A DNA stretch of 64,000 nt from an uncultured Clostridium sp. (GCA_902785295.1 CACZYK010000016.1:1-64000); one strand, 5' to 3'. Numbered from the stretch's first letter, positions 45,553 through 54,398 are shown. A program made the numbers and translations. The notes: generated by a model not told the origin, from the letters alone.

Positions 45553-45607
45553 TACATATAAAAAGACAATTGTTCTTTTGTGGACAGGCTTATATTTAAC
45601 TAAATGG

Positions 45608-45646
45608 AAAAGACTGATTTAATAATTTTTATCAAATCAGTCTTTT
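45608..45646. terminator. Bidirectional terminator between mscL and lysA
   Basis: Perfect 13-nt arms AAAAGACTGATTT (45608-45620) and complement (45634-45646), 13-nt loop, followed by T residues on the plus strand and a usable tail on the minus strand. It lies between convergent genes. Confidence 0.85.
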
Positions 45647-45669
45647 TTATAAATTCAAATCTTTAAAAT

Positions 45670-46926
45670 TTACTTTTCAATTTCAGAAAAATCTAAAGTT
45701 GCAAAATAATCTTCTGGAGTTTCTGCTCTTCTTATAAGCTTAACAGAACCATCTTCTCTTAATAAAAGTTCTGCTGATTTTAATTTTCCATTATAGTTAT
45801 ATCCCATTGCAAATCCATGAGCTCCTGTATCATGAATTACAAGATAATCTCCCATATCTATCTTTGGAAGCATTCTATCTACTGCAAACTTATCATTATT
45901 TTCACAAAGTGAACCTGTTACATCATACTTATGGTCACAAGCTTCATTTTCTTTTCCTAAAACAGTTATATGGTGATAAGCTCCATACATAGCAGGTCTC
46001 ATTAAGTTTACAGCACAAGCATCTACTCCTATATATTCCTTGTAAATATGCTTTTCATGAATAGCTTTTGTAACTAAATGTCCATATGGTGCAAGCATAA
46101 ATCTTCCTAGTTCTGTATATATAGCTACATCTCCCATTCCTGCTGGAACTAAAACTTCCTCAAATGCCTTTCTTACTCCTTCTCCAATAACCATTATATC
46201 ATTTGGTTCCTTGTCTGGAGTGTATGGAATACCAACTCCTCCTGAAAGATTAATAAATCCTATGTGAACTCCTGTCTTTTCCTTTAATTCTACTGCAAGC
46301 TCAAAAAGAATTTTTGCAAGAGTTGGATAATATTCATTTGATACTGTATTACTTGCAAGGAATGCATGAATACCAAATTCCTCTACTCCAAGTTCTTTTA
46401 ATCTCTTATAAGCTTCAATCATTTGGTCTTTTGTCATTCCATATTTTGAATCTCCAGGATTATCCATGATATCTGTTCCAAGTTCAAATATTCCGCCTGG
46501 GTTAAATCTACATGATATTACCTTTGGAATATCTGCAACTTCCTTTAAAAAATCAATATGAGTTATATCGTCTAAATTTATTGTAGCATTTATTTTTCTT
46601 GCATATTGAAACTCTTCAGCTGGTGTATCATTTGAAGAAAACATTATATCTCTATTTTTAAATCCACATTTTTCTGACATCATAAGTTCAGTTAATGAAG
46701 AACAGTCTGTTCCACATCCTTCTTCTTGAAGAACCTTTAATATATATGGATTTGGTGTAGCTTTTACAGCAAAATATTCTTTAAATCCCTTATTCCATGA
46801 AAAAGCCTTTTTAAGCTTTCTTGCATTTTCTCTTATTCCTTTTTCATCATAAATATGAAATGGTGTTGGATATTTCTTTACAATTTCTTCAACTTGTTCC
46901 TTTGTTACAAATGGTTTTTTTTGCAT
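45670..46926 (-). CDS. lysA: Diaminopimelate decarboxylase-type enzyme
   Basis: A fold-type III PLP decarboxylase that would convert meso-diaminopimelate to lysine. The PLP lysine is in EYFAVKATPNPYIL near residue 53. Further motifs are the GGG-like FINLSGGVGIPY, ELGRFMLAPYG, and the cross-subunit CENNDKF. Length 418 aa is typical. It lies 3 nt downstream of a TrmB-family HTH regulator gene. Other decarboxylases of ornithine or arginine type share the fold, but the motifs fit LysA best. Confidence 0.88.
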   Translation of the reverse strand: MQKKPFVTKEQVEEIVKKYPTPFHIYDEKGIRENARKLKKAFSWNKGFKEYFAVKATPNPYILKVLQEEGCGTDCSSLTELMMSEKCGFKNRDIMFSSNDTPAEEFQYARKINATINLDDITHIDFLKEVADIPKVISCRFNPGGIFELGTDIMDNPGDSKYGMTKDQMIEAYKRLKELGVEEFGIHAFLASNTVSNEYYPTLAKILFELAVELKEKTGVHIGFINLSGGVGIPYTPDKEPNDIMVIGEGVRKAFEEVLVPAGMGDVAIYTELGRFMLAPYGHLVTKAIHEKHIYKEYIGVDACAVNLMRPAMYGAYHHITVLGKENEACDHKYDVTGSLCENNDKFAVDRMLPKIDMGDYLVIHDTGAHGFAMGYNYNGKLKSAELLLREDGSVKLIRRAETPEDYFATLDFSEIEK

Positions 46927-46929
46927 TTT

Positions 46930-47616
46930 TTATCTTCTCCCCTTCTCTATTTCTAATAATTTTATCTCATTAGTTAAAGACTCCTTAAAAAGCTCAACTA
47001 AATTGTTATTACTTGAATATAAGCATGTAGAGTTAAATTCCCCTGTTAAAACATGCTTTGAATCGGCAATAAGTCTTATTTGTTCTTCTTTTTTACTTGA
47101 ATGATATATTATAGCACCTTCAAACTCAAAAGGATAGTCTGTTATTATAACTATTTTTATTCCTTTTTCTTTTAAAGTTTCAAGCTCCTTTTTTACTAAT
47201 TCAAGTCTTTTTATTGATAGGGATAAATACACTCTCTCTTTTGCTTCTATAAGCATATTTGCTAGTTTATCTATTATATGCTTTTCTCCTTTTATTGTTA
47301 TATACCCTGAACTTTCTTCTTTTTTAGGAGGAAGTTTTAAAATAATTTCATCTTTTACATTTTTTAAAAATCTTATTTTATTATTACAAAATTCCTCTAC
47401 ACTTACTGGAGTATATAAAACAGCATTACCTTCAATTATGTATGCAGCACCCTTATCTACTAGGCTTGCTAAGGCATTATATGTATTAGAACGAGATATT
47501 CCTGTTCTTTTTGAAACCTCATAACCACTTAGCTCTCCTTCTGAAGAAAGCAATAAATATATAGTGGCCTCCTGTCTTGTAAGATTAAAATTCATAAGTA
47601 ATTCTATTAAGTCCAT
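46930..47616 (-). CDS. TrmB-family helix-turn-helix transcriptional regulator
   Basis: A 228-residue regulator. The N-terminal winged helix (FNLTRQEATIYLLLSSEGEL, then SGYEVSKRTGISRSNTYNALASLVDKGAAY) is the TrmB type, which follows sugars or other metabolites through its C-terminal domain. It is the first gene of a two-gene operon with lysA. A palindrome covering its own transcription start suggests self-repression and control of lysA. This is not the tRNA methyltransferase TrmB. Confidence 0.88.
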   Translation of the reverse strand: MDLIELLMNFNLTRQEATIYLLLSSEGELSGYEVSKRTGISRSNTYNALASLVDKGAAYIIEGNAVLYTPVSVEEFCNNKIRFLKNVKDEIILKLPPKKEESSGYITIKGEKHIIDKLANMLIEAKERVYLSLSIKRLELVKKELETLKEKGIKIVIITDYPFEFEGAIIYHSSKKEEQIRLIADSKHVLTGEFNSTCLYSSNNNLVELFKESLTNEIKLLEIEKGRR

Positions 47617-47640
47617 TAAAAAAGCACCTCAATTCAAGTG

Positions 47641-47654
47641 TTCCTATCTAGGAA
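47641..47654. promoter_or_regulatory. Palindromic operator candidate at the HTH regulator-lysA promoter
   Basis: TTCCTATCTAGGAA has perfect 6-nt arms with a 2-nt centre. The symmetry extends one mismatch further on each side. It begins immediately downstream of the -10 box, so it would overlap the transcription start. Binding by the downstream-encoded regulator is inferred. Confidence 0.55.
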
Positions 47655-47655
47655 T

Positions 47656-47684
47656 ACTATACTCTAATTGAGATACTTTGTCAA
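47656..47684 (-). promoter_or_regulatory. Sigma-A type promoter of the HTH regulator-lysA operon
   Basis: On the minus strand TTGACA (47679-47684), a 17-nt spacer and TATAGT (47656-47661) give a near-consensus promoter about 40 bp upstream of the regulator start. Confidence 0.85.
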
Positions 47685-47724
47685 CTATACTTTTATATTA
47701 TTTTTTTATAGAATTTTTACCCTA

Positions 47725-48558
47725 CTATTTTTTTAATTTTGTTCCTTCAGAATTTTGCTCTATTTTTCCTTCTTTCATAAGTCCACCTAAAGCCATTTTA
47801 AAGTAATTTTTTGATGTATGAAATGTTTCTTTTATAAGCTCTGCTGGTGTCTTATCATTAAAAGGCATAAAGCCATTATTATCTTCTAAATAATTTAATA
47901 TTTTTTCTTTTAATTCATCTCTTGCTTCTAATCTTCTTTTTCTTGGAGTAACTCCTATTACACCATCTTCATATATTCTTTTAACCCTTACATTTAAAAC
48001 ATCTCCAGGATATATATTTTCATAATGCTCATTTCCTAAAATTATTCCTTGATATTTTCCATCTATTGCAACTCTTATTGTTTTTTCTCCACCTAGTCCA
48101 TAAGCAATTGCAGAAACTTCCTGTCCAACAGAATATCCTTCTCCAACAGGTATATATGGGTCTACATAAGTTGTAGCTGCTATTCTGTTTGTTTTGTCAA
48201 GATATGCATATAAAAGATATTTCTTTCCTTTTAAAAGCTTAAATTTTTGTTCTTTTAGTGGTATAAATATATCTCTTTCAAGTCCAATATCTGCAAAAGC
48301 TCCAAAAGAACTCTGTCCTATAATTTCTAAATATGCAACTTCTCCAACAGTTATCAATGGCCTTTTTAATGTAGCTATTGGTCTATCTTTGCTATCTCTA
48401 TATACGAATACCTCTATTTTATCTCCTTCTTTTATTTCTTCTCCATTTAAAGAGTTATTTGGAATAAGTACATCATTACCCTCTCCATCAGTAAGGTAAT
48501 ATCCAAATTCCACCTTTCTGTCTACTTTTAACTCATTGTATTCTCCAATAAAAATCAT
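47725..48558 (-). CDS. cvfB: CvfB/YitL-family S1-type RNA-binding protein
   Basis: A 277-residue protein with serial S1-like OB folds (for example PLITVGEVAYLEIIGQSSFG and YPGDVLNVRVKRIYEDGVIG) and a C-terminal winged helix (TPAELIKETFHTSKNYFKMALGGL region). In staphylococci CvfB affects virulence gene expression through RNA binding; the role here is unknown. The start region has AGGTAG rather far upstream, so the start is fair but not certain. Confidence 0.87.
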   Translation of the reverse strand: MIFIGEYNELKVDRKVEFGYYLTDGEGNDVLIPNNSLNGEEIKEGDKIEVFVYRDSKDRPIATLKRPLITVGEVAYLEIIGQSSFGAFADIGLERDIFIPLKEQKFKLLKGKKYLLYAYLDKTNRIAATTYVDPYIPVGEGYSVGQEVSAIAYGLGGEKTIRVAIDGKYQGIILGNEHYENIYPGDVLNVRVKRIYEDGVIGVTPRKRRLEARDELKEKILNYLEDNNGFMPFNDKTPAELIKETFHTSKNYFKMALGGLMKEGKIEQNSEGTKLKK

Positions 48559-48679
48559 TTAATTTTCTACCTACCTTTATTATGTATTAATTTAATTTTA
48601 TCATTACTAATTGTTCTTGTCATTAATTCCTCCTCTTAAAGACTATAATAAATTATAACTAATTTTTGAGGTGAATTTT

Positions 48680-49651
48680 TTGGGTAAAAATAAATACTAT
48701 TATGGTATTCCCCATTGTCATACAGCTTATTCTACTGGAAGAGGAACACCTTTAGATGCCTTTGAATATGGCAAAGAAAATGATTTAGATTTTATGATTA
48801 TAACAGACCATAATTCATTTTTAGAAAAAACTATATCAATTCAAGGAAAAGAAATTTCAAGATGGATTTCAACAAAGAATATTGTAGAAAAGTTTAGGAA
48901 AAAGAATGAAAATTTTCTTCCTCTTATTGGCTTTGAAACTAAAACCTCTCCTTATGGAGATTTTAACATAATAAATCCATCTACTTTTTTTACAGGTGTT
49001 GTTAGAAATTTAAACCTTCTTCTTTTATGGATGATGAATAATCCTGATTCCTTTATTACTATAAATCATCCTCATAGAAGTATAACACTTCTTGACTATA
49101 ATGAATATTTAAATAAATTAATCACTTCTATTGAGGTAGGAAATGGTATCTATCCTAATAAGTATATAAGATATGATAAATATTATTATGCTCTTTTAGA
49201 TAAGGGCTGGAAACTTGGTGCTATAAATGGACAGGATAATCATAGAATAAACTTTGGAGATAGCGAAAATCTTACTGTTATTATTTCACAAGAACTTTCA
49301 AGAACTTCATTAATAAAAGCTTTTAGAGAAAGAAGAACATTTTCTACAGAATCTAAAACCCTTAGAATGTTTTTTAAAATTAATGATTTCTTTATGGGAG
49401 ATGAAATAACAGATTCTCCTAAGAAATTAAGATTTATAATTTTTGCAGAGGATTTAAAAAGAAAAATTCTTTCTATCGAAATATTATCAAATGGAGGAAA
49501 AACAATAAAAAAAATATCTAATATAAATTTAAATTCTATAAAATATATTTATGAACAAGAGATTAATGAAAAAGAAAGCTGGTATGTAATAAAAATTAAT
49601 GAAGAAGGAAATAGAATTGCCATAAGTTCTCCCATATTTTTTAAAAAATAA
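48680..49651 (+). CDS. PHP-domain metal-dependent phosphoesterase
   Basis: A 323-residue protein with the N-terminal PHP motif IPHCHTAYSTGRG, then MIITDHNSF, NHPHRS and GQDNHRINFG, which provide the histidine and aspartate metal ligands. The C-terminal 100 residues form a probable beta domain (KILSIEILSNGGKTIKKI). PHP enzymes hydrolyse phosphate esters or remove terminal nucleotides; the substrate is unknown. The start is TTG at 48680, six bases after GAGGTG; GTG at 48671 lies within that site. Confidence 0.85.
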   Translation: MGKNKYYYGIPHCHTAYSTGRGTPLDAFEYGKENDLDFMIITDHNSFLEKTISIQGKEISRWISTKNIVEKFRKKNENFLPLIGFETKTSPYGDFNIINPSTFFTGVVRNLNLLLLWMMNNPDSFITINHPHRSITLLDYNEYLNKLITSIEVGNGIYPNKYIRYDKYYYALLDKGWKLGAINGQDNHRINFGDSENLTVIISQELSRTSLIKAFRERRTFSTESKTLRMFFKINDFFMGDEITDSPKKLRFIIFAEDLKRKILSIEILSNGGKTIKKISNINLNSIKYIYEQEINEKESWYVIKINEEGNRIAISSPIFFKK

Positions 49652-49672
49652 ACTGCTTGATTAAGGCAGTTT
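49650..49672 (+). terminator. Terminator of the PHP-domain gene
   Basis: AAACTGC and GCAGTTT arms with a short loop, followed by ATTTTTT on the plus strand. Its right arm overlaps the stop codon of the convergent small gene. Confidence 0.65.
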
Positions 49673-50006
49673 ATTTTTTGTTATTCTTTACTCTATTTGG
49701 TTTTGGCTTAGATTTTATAACAATTTTCTTTTCCTTAGGCTTTGGTCCACCTGTTTGATGTATTTCCAAAAACCATAAAAAAGCTTCAATTACTAAAATT
49801 GAAATTATTGAATTTATCCAAAAATTTAAATTTATCTTCATAAAAGGAAGAATAATTTCAACTAGTAATAAAATTATTGAAATAGCCAAAGGTATAAATT
49901 TATTAATACGTATCTTTAAAAATACAAAAGTCTTACAAAGAAAAGTTGTCACAATAAGAAGTAAAAATACTCCAAGAAATTTTAAAACTCCAAATAAAAT
50001 ACTCAT
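49671..50006 (-). CDS. Small membrane protein, function unknown
   Basis: I do not recognise this 111-residue protein. Three hydrophobic helices (about residues 4-25, 35-55 and 60-82) are followed by a very basic tail rich in Lys, Pro and Asn. The ribosome site GGGAGGA lies before ATG. It stands alone between convergent and divergent genes. Confidence 0.7.
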   Translation of the reverse strand: MSILFGVLKFLGVFLLLIVTTFLCKTFVFLKIRINKFIPLAISIILLLVEIILPFMKINLNFWINSIISILVIEAFLWFLEIHQTGGPKPKEKKIVIKSKPKPNRVKNNKK

Positions 50007-50169
50007 AAATAATTCCTCCCAACAAACTATAATAATAATATTAATTTAATTTTAAACTTTTTTCAAGTAAAAAATATATACTATGAAATATGGTAAAAAT
50101 TGCGACTTTAAAAATGTATTTTTTTTTGTTAGAATTATATGTACTATAATAATTTTATGAGGTGATACT

Positions 50170-50637
50170 ATGGCTATAAATCCTAACCTCCAGTTAGATG
50201 ACCTTGATTTTCAAATTTTAGGATTATTATTAAAGGATTGTAGAATTCCTTATTTGGAAATTGCTAGAATATGTCATGTAAGTGGTGGCACTATCCATGT
50301 TCGTATGAAGAAAATGGAAGATATGGGCATTTTAAAAGGGTCTAGAATTTTATTAGACTTATCTAAATTGGGATATGATATTTGTTGTTTTGTAGGAATT
50401 TATGTTGATAAAGCATCTTCATTCAATTCTGTTTTTAAAGATATGAGTAAGATTCCAGAAATTGTTGAACTTCATCTTACAACTGGAGGTTATTCAATGT
50501 TTGCAAAGGTTATCTGTAAAAACATGTCAGACCTACAAACTACTTTATTAGATAAAATAAATAATATATTTGGTGTTCAAAGAACAGATACATTTATTTC
50601 TCTATCTCAACCTATTGATAGAAATATAACTTTATAA
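50170..50637 (+). CDS. Lrp/AsnC-family transcriptional regulator
   Basis: A 155-residue regulator with an N-terminal winged helix (LDDLDFQILGLLLKDCRIPY, with LEIARICHVSGGTIHVRMKK) and a C-terminal RAM domain (VELHLTTGGYSMFAKVICKN). It likely responds to an amino acid or related ligand. The start ATG has GAGGTG upstream. No obvious target lies next to it except a small DUF378 gene 80 nt downstream. Confidence 0.92.
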   Translation: MAINPNLQLDDLDFQILGLLLKDCRIPYLEIARICHVSGGTIHVRMKKMEDMGILKGSRILLDLSKLGYDICCFVGIYVDKASSFNSVFKDMSKIPEIVELHLTTGGYSMFAKVICKNMSDLQTTLLDKINNIFGVQRTDTFISLSQPIDRNITL

Positions 50638-50718
50638 TTATTTTATTTAAAATACATAATTTCATACTTCTTAAGAAATACTATTATATGTAATCTTTTA
50701 AAAAAGGAGTGTGTATTT

Positions 50719-50925
50719 ATGAAATTATTAGATAATATTGTTCTTGCTCTAATTATAATTGGAGCTATTAACTGGGGGCTAGTTGGTTTTTTTAATTTTG
50801 ATTTAGTTGCTTCATTATTTGGAGAACTATCAGCACTTAGCAGAATTATTTATGGAATTATTGGTATATGTGGATTATATGCTATTTCATTTTTTGCTAG
50901 AGATCAATTTTTATCAAAAGATTAA
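50719..50925 (+). CDS. DUF378-family small membrane protein
   Basis: A 68-residue protein with two hydrophobic helices. IGAINWGLVGFFNFDLVASLFG near residues 14-35 is the DUF378 signature. Function unknown. The ribosome site AAAAGGAG is strong and a terminator follows directly, so the gene is short but clearly real. Confidence 0.88.
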   Translation: MKLLDNIVLALIIIGAINWGLVGFFNFDLVASLFGELSALSRIIYGIIGICGLYAISFFARDQFLSKD

Positions 50926-50931
50926 TTATTA

Positions 50932-50957
50932 AAAGCCTAGTAATTTTACTAGGCTTT
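50932..50957 (+). terminator. Terminator of the DUF378 gene
   Basis: Arms AAAGCCTAGTA (50932-50942) and complement (50947-50957) with a 4-nt loop and a T-rich tail on the plus strand. Confidence 0.85.
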
Positions 50958-51092
50958 AATTTTTACCTATATGTTATATATTTAGTTCCAATTTTGGAAA
51001 TTACCATTAAAATTAATATATTTTAATTTTATATTAATATAAAATTAAGAATTATACATTATACTAGTGATTGTAGATAAGGGGGTATTAAT

Positions 51093-51617
51093 ATGTTTTA
51101 TTATTTTATATTATATTTTGCATTTTATTCTTTTGCTGGTTGGGTGGGAGAAGTTTGCTATGCTTATAAAAATCAAAAAAAATTTGTAAATAGAGGTTTT
51201 TTACATGGTCCTTTTTGTCCTATGTATGGAGCCTGCATGATGACAATATTAATGTTATGTAGAACCTTTTCAGGCTTAAATCCTTTTCAATTTTTTATAG
51301 TTGCTACTATTTTAACTGCAATCATAGAATATTTTACAGGATTTATTTTAGAAAAATTATTTAATCAAAAATGGTGGGACTATTCAGAAGATCCTTTTAA
51401 TCTTCATGGTAGAATATGCCTTCATTTTTCTCTAATGTTTGGAGTAGTTAGTACAATAGGAGTAAAATTTGTACATCCTATAGTTATATCTATATTTAAC
51501 AATTTAAATCCTAAGTTTGGATTATTTCTATTTTATTTTTTAATAATTTATATTTTTATTGATTTCATATCCACTTTATTTTCATTAATAGAAAATAAAA
51601 GAGCTACCAATTATTAG
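51093..51617 (+). CDS. Putative membrane protein of the COG4905 (ABC-transporter type IV) family
   Basis: A 174-residue protein with about five hydrophobic helices. YSFAGWVGEVCYAYKNQKKF near residues 13-32, then NRGFLHGPFCPMYG and the QKWWDYS segment, are hallmarks of this family, common in clostridia. The name putative ABC permease is historical; no ATPase partner lies nearby. Function unknown. The ribosome site is AAGGGGG. Confidence 0.85.
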   Translation: MFYYFILYFAFYSFAGWVGEVCYAYKNQKKFVNRGFLHGPFCPMYGACMMTILMLCRTFSGLNPFQFFIVATILTAIIEYFTGFILEKLFNQKWWDYSEDPFNLHGRICLHFSLMFGVVSTIGVKFVHPIVISIFNNLNPKFGLFLFYFLIIYIFIDFISTLFSLIENKRATNY

Positions 51618-51647
51618 TAACTCTTGTTTATATTAATTATCTTTATT

Positions 51648-51734
51648 AAAATCTTAGGTTCATTATTTTATGAAACGGTGACTTGGAGCCCACAGGACCG
51701 GAACAGCTGAATAATATAATGAATCTAAGATTTT
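51648..51734. repeat. Dispersed hairpin element, conserved-loop copy F, also a bidirectional terminator
   Basis: Arms of 19 nt (51648-51666 and 51716-51734, AAAATCTTAG-TTCATTAT) pair with one mismatch. The 49-nt loop read on the minus strand holds TTCCGGTCCTGTGGGCTCCAAGTCA, parsed as TTCCG then CCTG then GGCTCCAAGTCA. It aligns with the loops at 8,031 and 63,237. It lies between convergent genes and ends in T-runs, so it can end transcription from both sides. The loop is larger and more GC-rich than the surroundings. Confidence 0.7.
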
Positions 51735-51746
51735 TTTATTACTAAT

Positions 51747-53489
51747 TTATAGTTTTTTTATTTCCTCAAATAATTGTAATGCAGCATTCTTTGGACCATG
51801 CTTTTCTTGTCCTTTAACGCCTAATGCTGTTTTTATTTGACCAACTTTAACACCTGATTTAAACATTATATCAAAATATTTATTAATTAACACATCTGTT
51901 TCTTTTTCTTTTTGAGCTGGTCCAAATGGATTTGCAAAGAAAGATTCAACCAAACCTTTTTCTGTAGTTGTTCCCTTTGCCATTCTAGCACCTGCTCTAA
52001 ATACCTTTATTGCTTCCTCTGGAGTTTCAAAATATTCTAATGATTTTCCATCCTCAACCTTTGAGTAATTATTAGCATAGAAGAAGAAGTCAACCTTATG
52101 TCCTTGAATTATCTTTTTGTATGGAGCTACAGGCATAATAAGTCTTGCATTAACCTTATCAGGATTCATAAATATACTTCTATCCATTTCCTTAAAGGCA
52201 TATCCTTGGTCTAAATCATCAAGTCTTACAAATGCACCTATTTCTGTACCATAACCATATATAGCACCATCTTTAATTTTAAATGTTCCCATATCATCAA
52301 AAATTACTGTCATTTCAGAAATATAATCTTCGCTTAATGCTCTAAAAGCTTCTATGCTTTCAGATTTTCCTGCTCCACTATCTCCCATAATTACAACATT
52401 AGCTGTTTTTCCATTCTTTAAAACTATATTTACCATAGCTCCATGTATTGGAAGCCATCCCTTATCAATCATTCTTAAATTATGAAGTGTTAAACTCATT
52501 TTTTTCATATATCCAAAATAATCAACCTCATCTGAATGATTAATATATCCTAGCATAATATCATTTTCTTTATCATGATAAAATACAGTCTTTAATTCAT
52601 TGTCATCATCTGAAACACCAAATACATATATTAAATCTGGCTTTCTTCCTCTGCATTCTTCTTTTCTTGCCATTTCAAAAAGGTTACACAAGCTTATTCC
52701 ATGAGCCATATAATCTCTGTGAAAATAAATGTATGCAAGAGATTCTCCAACCTTAGCTGGATAACAGAACCAATGATCTTCATTTATATTACAATAATTT
52801 AATGGATTTTTATATACTTCAGTAAACATACCATCTCTTGTAGATTTTTTTGGATATGTTATAAATGGTGTTTCAATTAATATAGAGTCTATAAAAGGAA
52901 TATCTTCTAACACCTCATATCCTTTTGGAACAGGCCATACTATTGGTGTTATCATAATACATGCATTTCCTCCAGCTGGTATTTGTCTAAATACCTTTGG
53001 TGGAATGCCTATAATATGCTTTTCTACTTTTCTATATAACTTTAATATTAAGTTTGAAAATTCTGCATTTGCTTCTGTAAAGCTTACAGCACCAATTCCT
53101 TCTTCTGTCCTTCCATCATCAACTAATGTATATCTTTCAAGTTTTCTCCAAAATAAATATAACTCTTCTACAACGGCTATTAATTCATCTTTATCTGAGA
53201 CTAATTTTTCATATTTAGGACTACCTTTTGCAACCTCCTTTACACCCATTACTGTTAAATACTTAAAAACTTTTGCTAAATGCTCTCTTATTTCTGTAAT
53301 ATCATCAGTTTCTAAAGAAGATGTTAAAAATTTAAAGGTTGAAGTGTTTTTATTCTTTATGCTTTTAAGATAAACATCTAATACCTTTCTAAAAGCTTCA
53401 CTTTCTAATAAAGTTTCAAATGTTTTACAGTACTTAGTTGTAAAGTTTACAATAATCTTATCATTACTTATTGAAAATTCTTTTCTCAT
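51747..53489 (-). CDS. PEPCK/HPr-kinase-fold nucleotide-binding protein
   Basis: A 580-residue soluble protein. VVIMGDSGAGKSESIEAFRAL near residues 370-390 is the P-loop of the phosphoenolpyruvate carboxykinase/HPr kinase fold, followed by MTVIFDDMGTFKI, a possible kinase-2 region. The N-terminal 200 residues are unlike classic PEPCK. It could phosphorylate a small molecule or protein, or be a divergent PEPCK; sequence reading does not settle this. It is monocistronic, behind a promoter with paired inverted repeats. The ribosome site is AAGGGGG. Confidence 0.75.
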   Translation of the reverse strand: MRKEFSISNDKIIVNFTTKYCKTFETLLESEAFRKVLDVYLKSIKNKNTSTFKFLTSSLETDDITEIREHLAKVFKYLTVMGVKEVAKGSPKYEKLVSDKDELIAVVEELYLFWRKLERYTLVDDGRTEEGIGAVSFTEANAEFSNLILKLYRKVEKHIIGIPPKVFRQIPAGGNACIMITPIVWPVPKGYEVLEDIPFIDSILIETPFITYPKKSTRDGMFTEVYKNPLNYCNINEDHWFCYPAKVGESLAYIYFHRDYMAHGISLCNLFEMARKEECRGRKPDLIYVFGVSDDDNELKTVFYHDKENDIMLGYINHSDEVDYFGYMKKMSLTLHNLRMIDKGWLPIHGAMVNIVLKNGKTANVVIMGDSGAGKSESIEAFRALSEDYISEMTVIFDDMGTFKIKDGAIYGYGTEIGAFVRLDDLDQGYAFKEMDRSIFMNPDKVNARLIMPVAPYKKIIQGHKVDFFFYANNYSKVEDGKSLEYFETPEEAIKVFRAGARMAKGTTTEKGLVESFFANPFGPAQKEKETDVLINKYFDIMFKSGVKVGQIKTALGVKGQEKHGPKNAALQLFEEIKKL

Positions 53490-53521
53490 CTTTTAAGCCC
53501 CCTTTTGATTTTTACTTTAAA

Positions 53522-53587
53522 AAAAATTGCATTTTTTGCTCTAAAGCTAACTTTATTTTGTATTATATCATAAAAAATGCAATTTTT
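53522..53587. promoter_or_regulatory. Paired 16-bp inverted repeats around the PEPCK-fold gene promoter
   Basis: AAAAATTGCATTTTTT (53522-53537) recurs inverted at 53572-53587, centres 50 bp apart. On the minus strand an extended -10 (TGATATAAT, 53562-53570) with TTTAAA at -35 (53585-53590) lies between and over the second copy. One site would cover the spacer and the other the early leader, a layout fit for a looping repressor. Alternatively the pair forms an AU-rich terminator for plsC, since it begins 30 nt after that stop and ends in T residues. Confidence 0.5.
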
Positions 53588-53616
53588 AAATATTCACTTT
53601 TTCATTTTTATAAAAA

Positions 53617-54330
53617 TTAACTCTCAATTTGCTTTTCAAGAGAAATTACTTTTTCATAAACAATGTTTGTAATATTTTTTTCTTCATCTTTTGTTAAATT
53701 TTCAGTTTCTATTGGCTCTCCAAAAACAATATATACTTTTCCAGGAGTAACCTTTTTATTATCTTCAAAACAGGCAGATGTACCTTTTATATAAAAAGGA
53801 ACTATTGGAACCTTTGGCTTTGTGGCTACCTTTCCACTTCCTCTTTTAAACTCATGTACTTTTCCATCTTTGCTTCTTGTACCTTCTGGAAATATTGCAT
53901 ATGTATATCCATCCTTTACATTTTCTACTGCCTTATTTATAGCTATTATTCCTTCTCTAGGATTATCTCTATCTAATGCAACACTGTTCATATGTAAAAT
54001 CCAATATCCTATAACAGGAACTTTAAGAAGCTCCTTCTTAGCAACAAAATCTACATTTCTACCAGCAGAGTTTCTTAAAACTGGAATATCTAATAAACTT
54101 TGATGATTTCCCATAAATACACATGTACCCTCTGGTATATTTTCTTTTCCTTGAACATGAACATCCATTCCTACAACTTTTATTGTAACTCTACTAAATT
54201 GAGCAAAAACTCCCTGCCCAAACCTCCAAGCAGCTTCTTTTCCTTTAAACTTATTTAAATAATTCCATCCTATTCCTTTTATTCTTATCCATGCCATGAA
54301 TAATCCATAATATAAATATTTAAATATCAT
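53617..54330 (-). CDS. plsC: 1-acyl-sn-glycerol-3-phosphate acyltransferase PlsC
   Basis: Acylates lysophosphatidic acid to phosphatidic acid at the membrane. The acyltransferase motifs are NHQSLLDIP (HX4D) near residue 70, a VALDRDN segment, FPEGTRSKDGKV and VPIVPFYIKG. One N-terminal hydrophobic segment anchors it. ATG at 54330 is preceded by GAGGAG; the frame runs back to 54363. Predicted 237 aa. Confidence 0.93.
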   Translation of the reverse strand: MIFKYLYYGLFMAWIRIKGIGWNYLNKFKGKEAAWRFGQGVFAQFSRVTIKVVGMDVHVQGKENIPEGTCVFMGNHQSLLDIPVLRNSAGRNVDFVAKKELLKVPVIGYWILHMNSVALDRDNPREGIIAINKAVENVKDGYTYAIFPEGTRSKDGKVHEFKRGSGKVATKPKVPIVPFYIKGTSACFEDNKKVTPGKVYIVFGEPIETENLTKDEEKNITNIVYEKVISLEKQIES

Positions 54331-54398
54331 CTTATTTTCTCCTCGCTTATATATTTTTTCCATTGCTGTAATTTTTTATTAATTTATATATAAATTTA

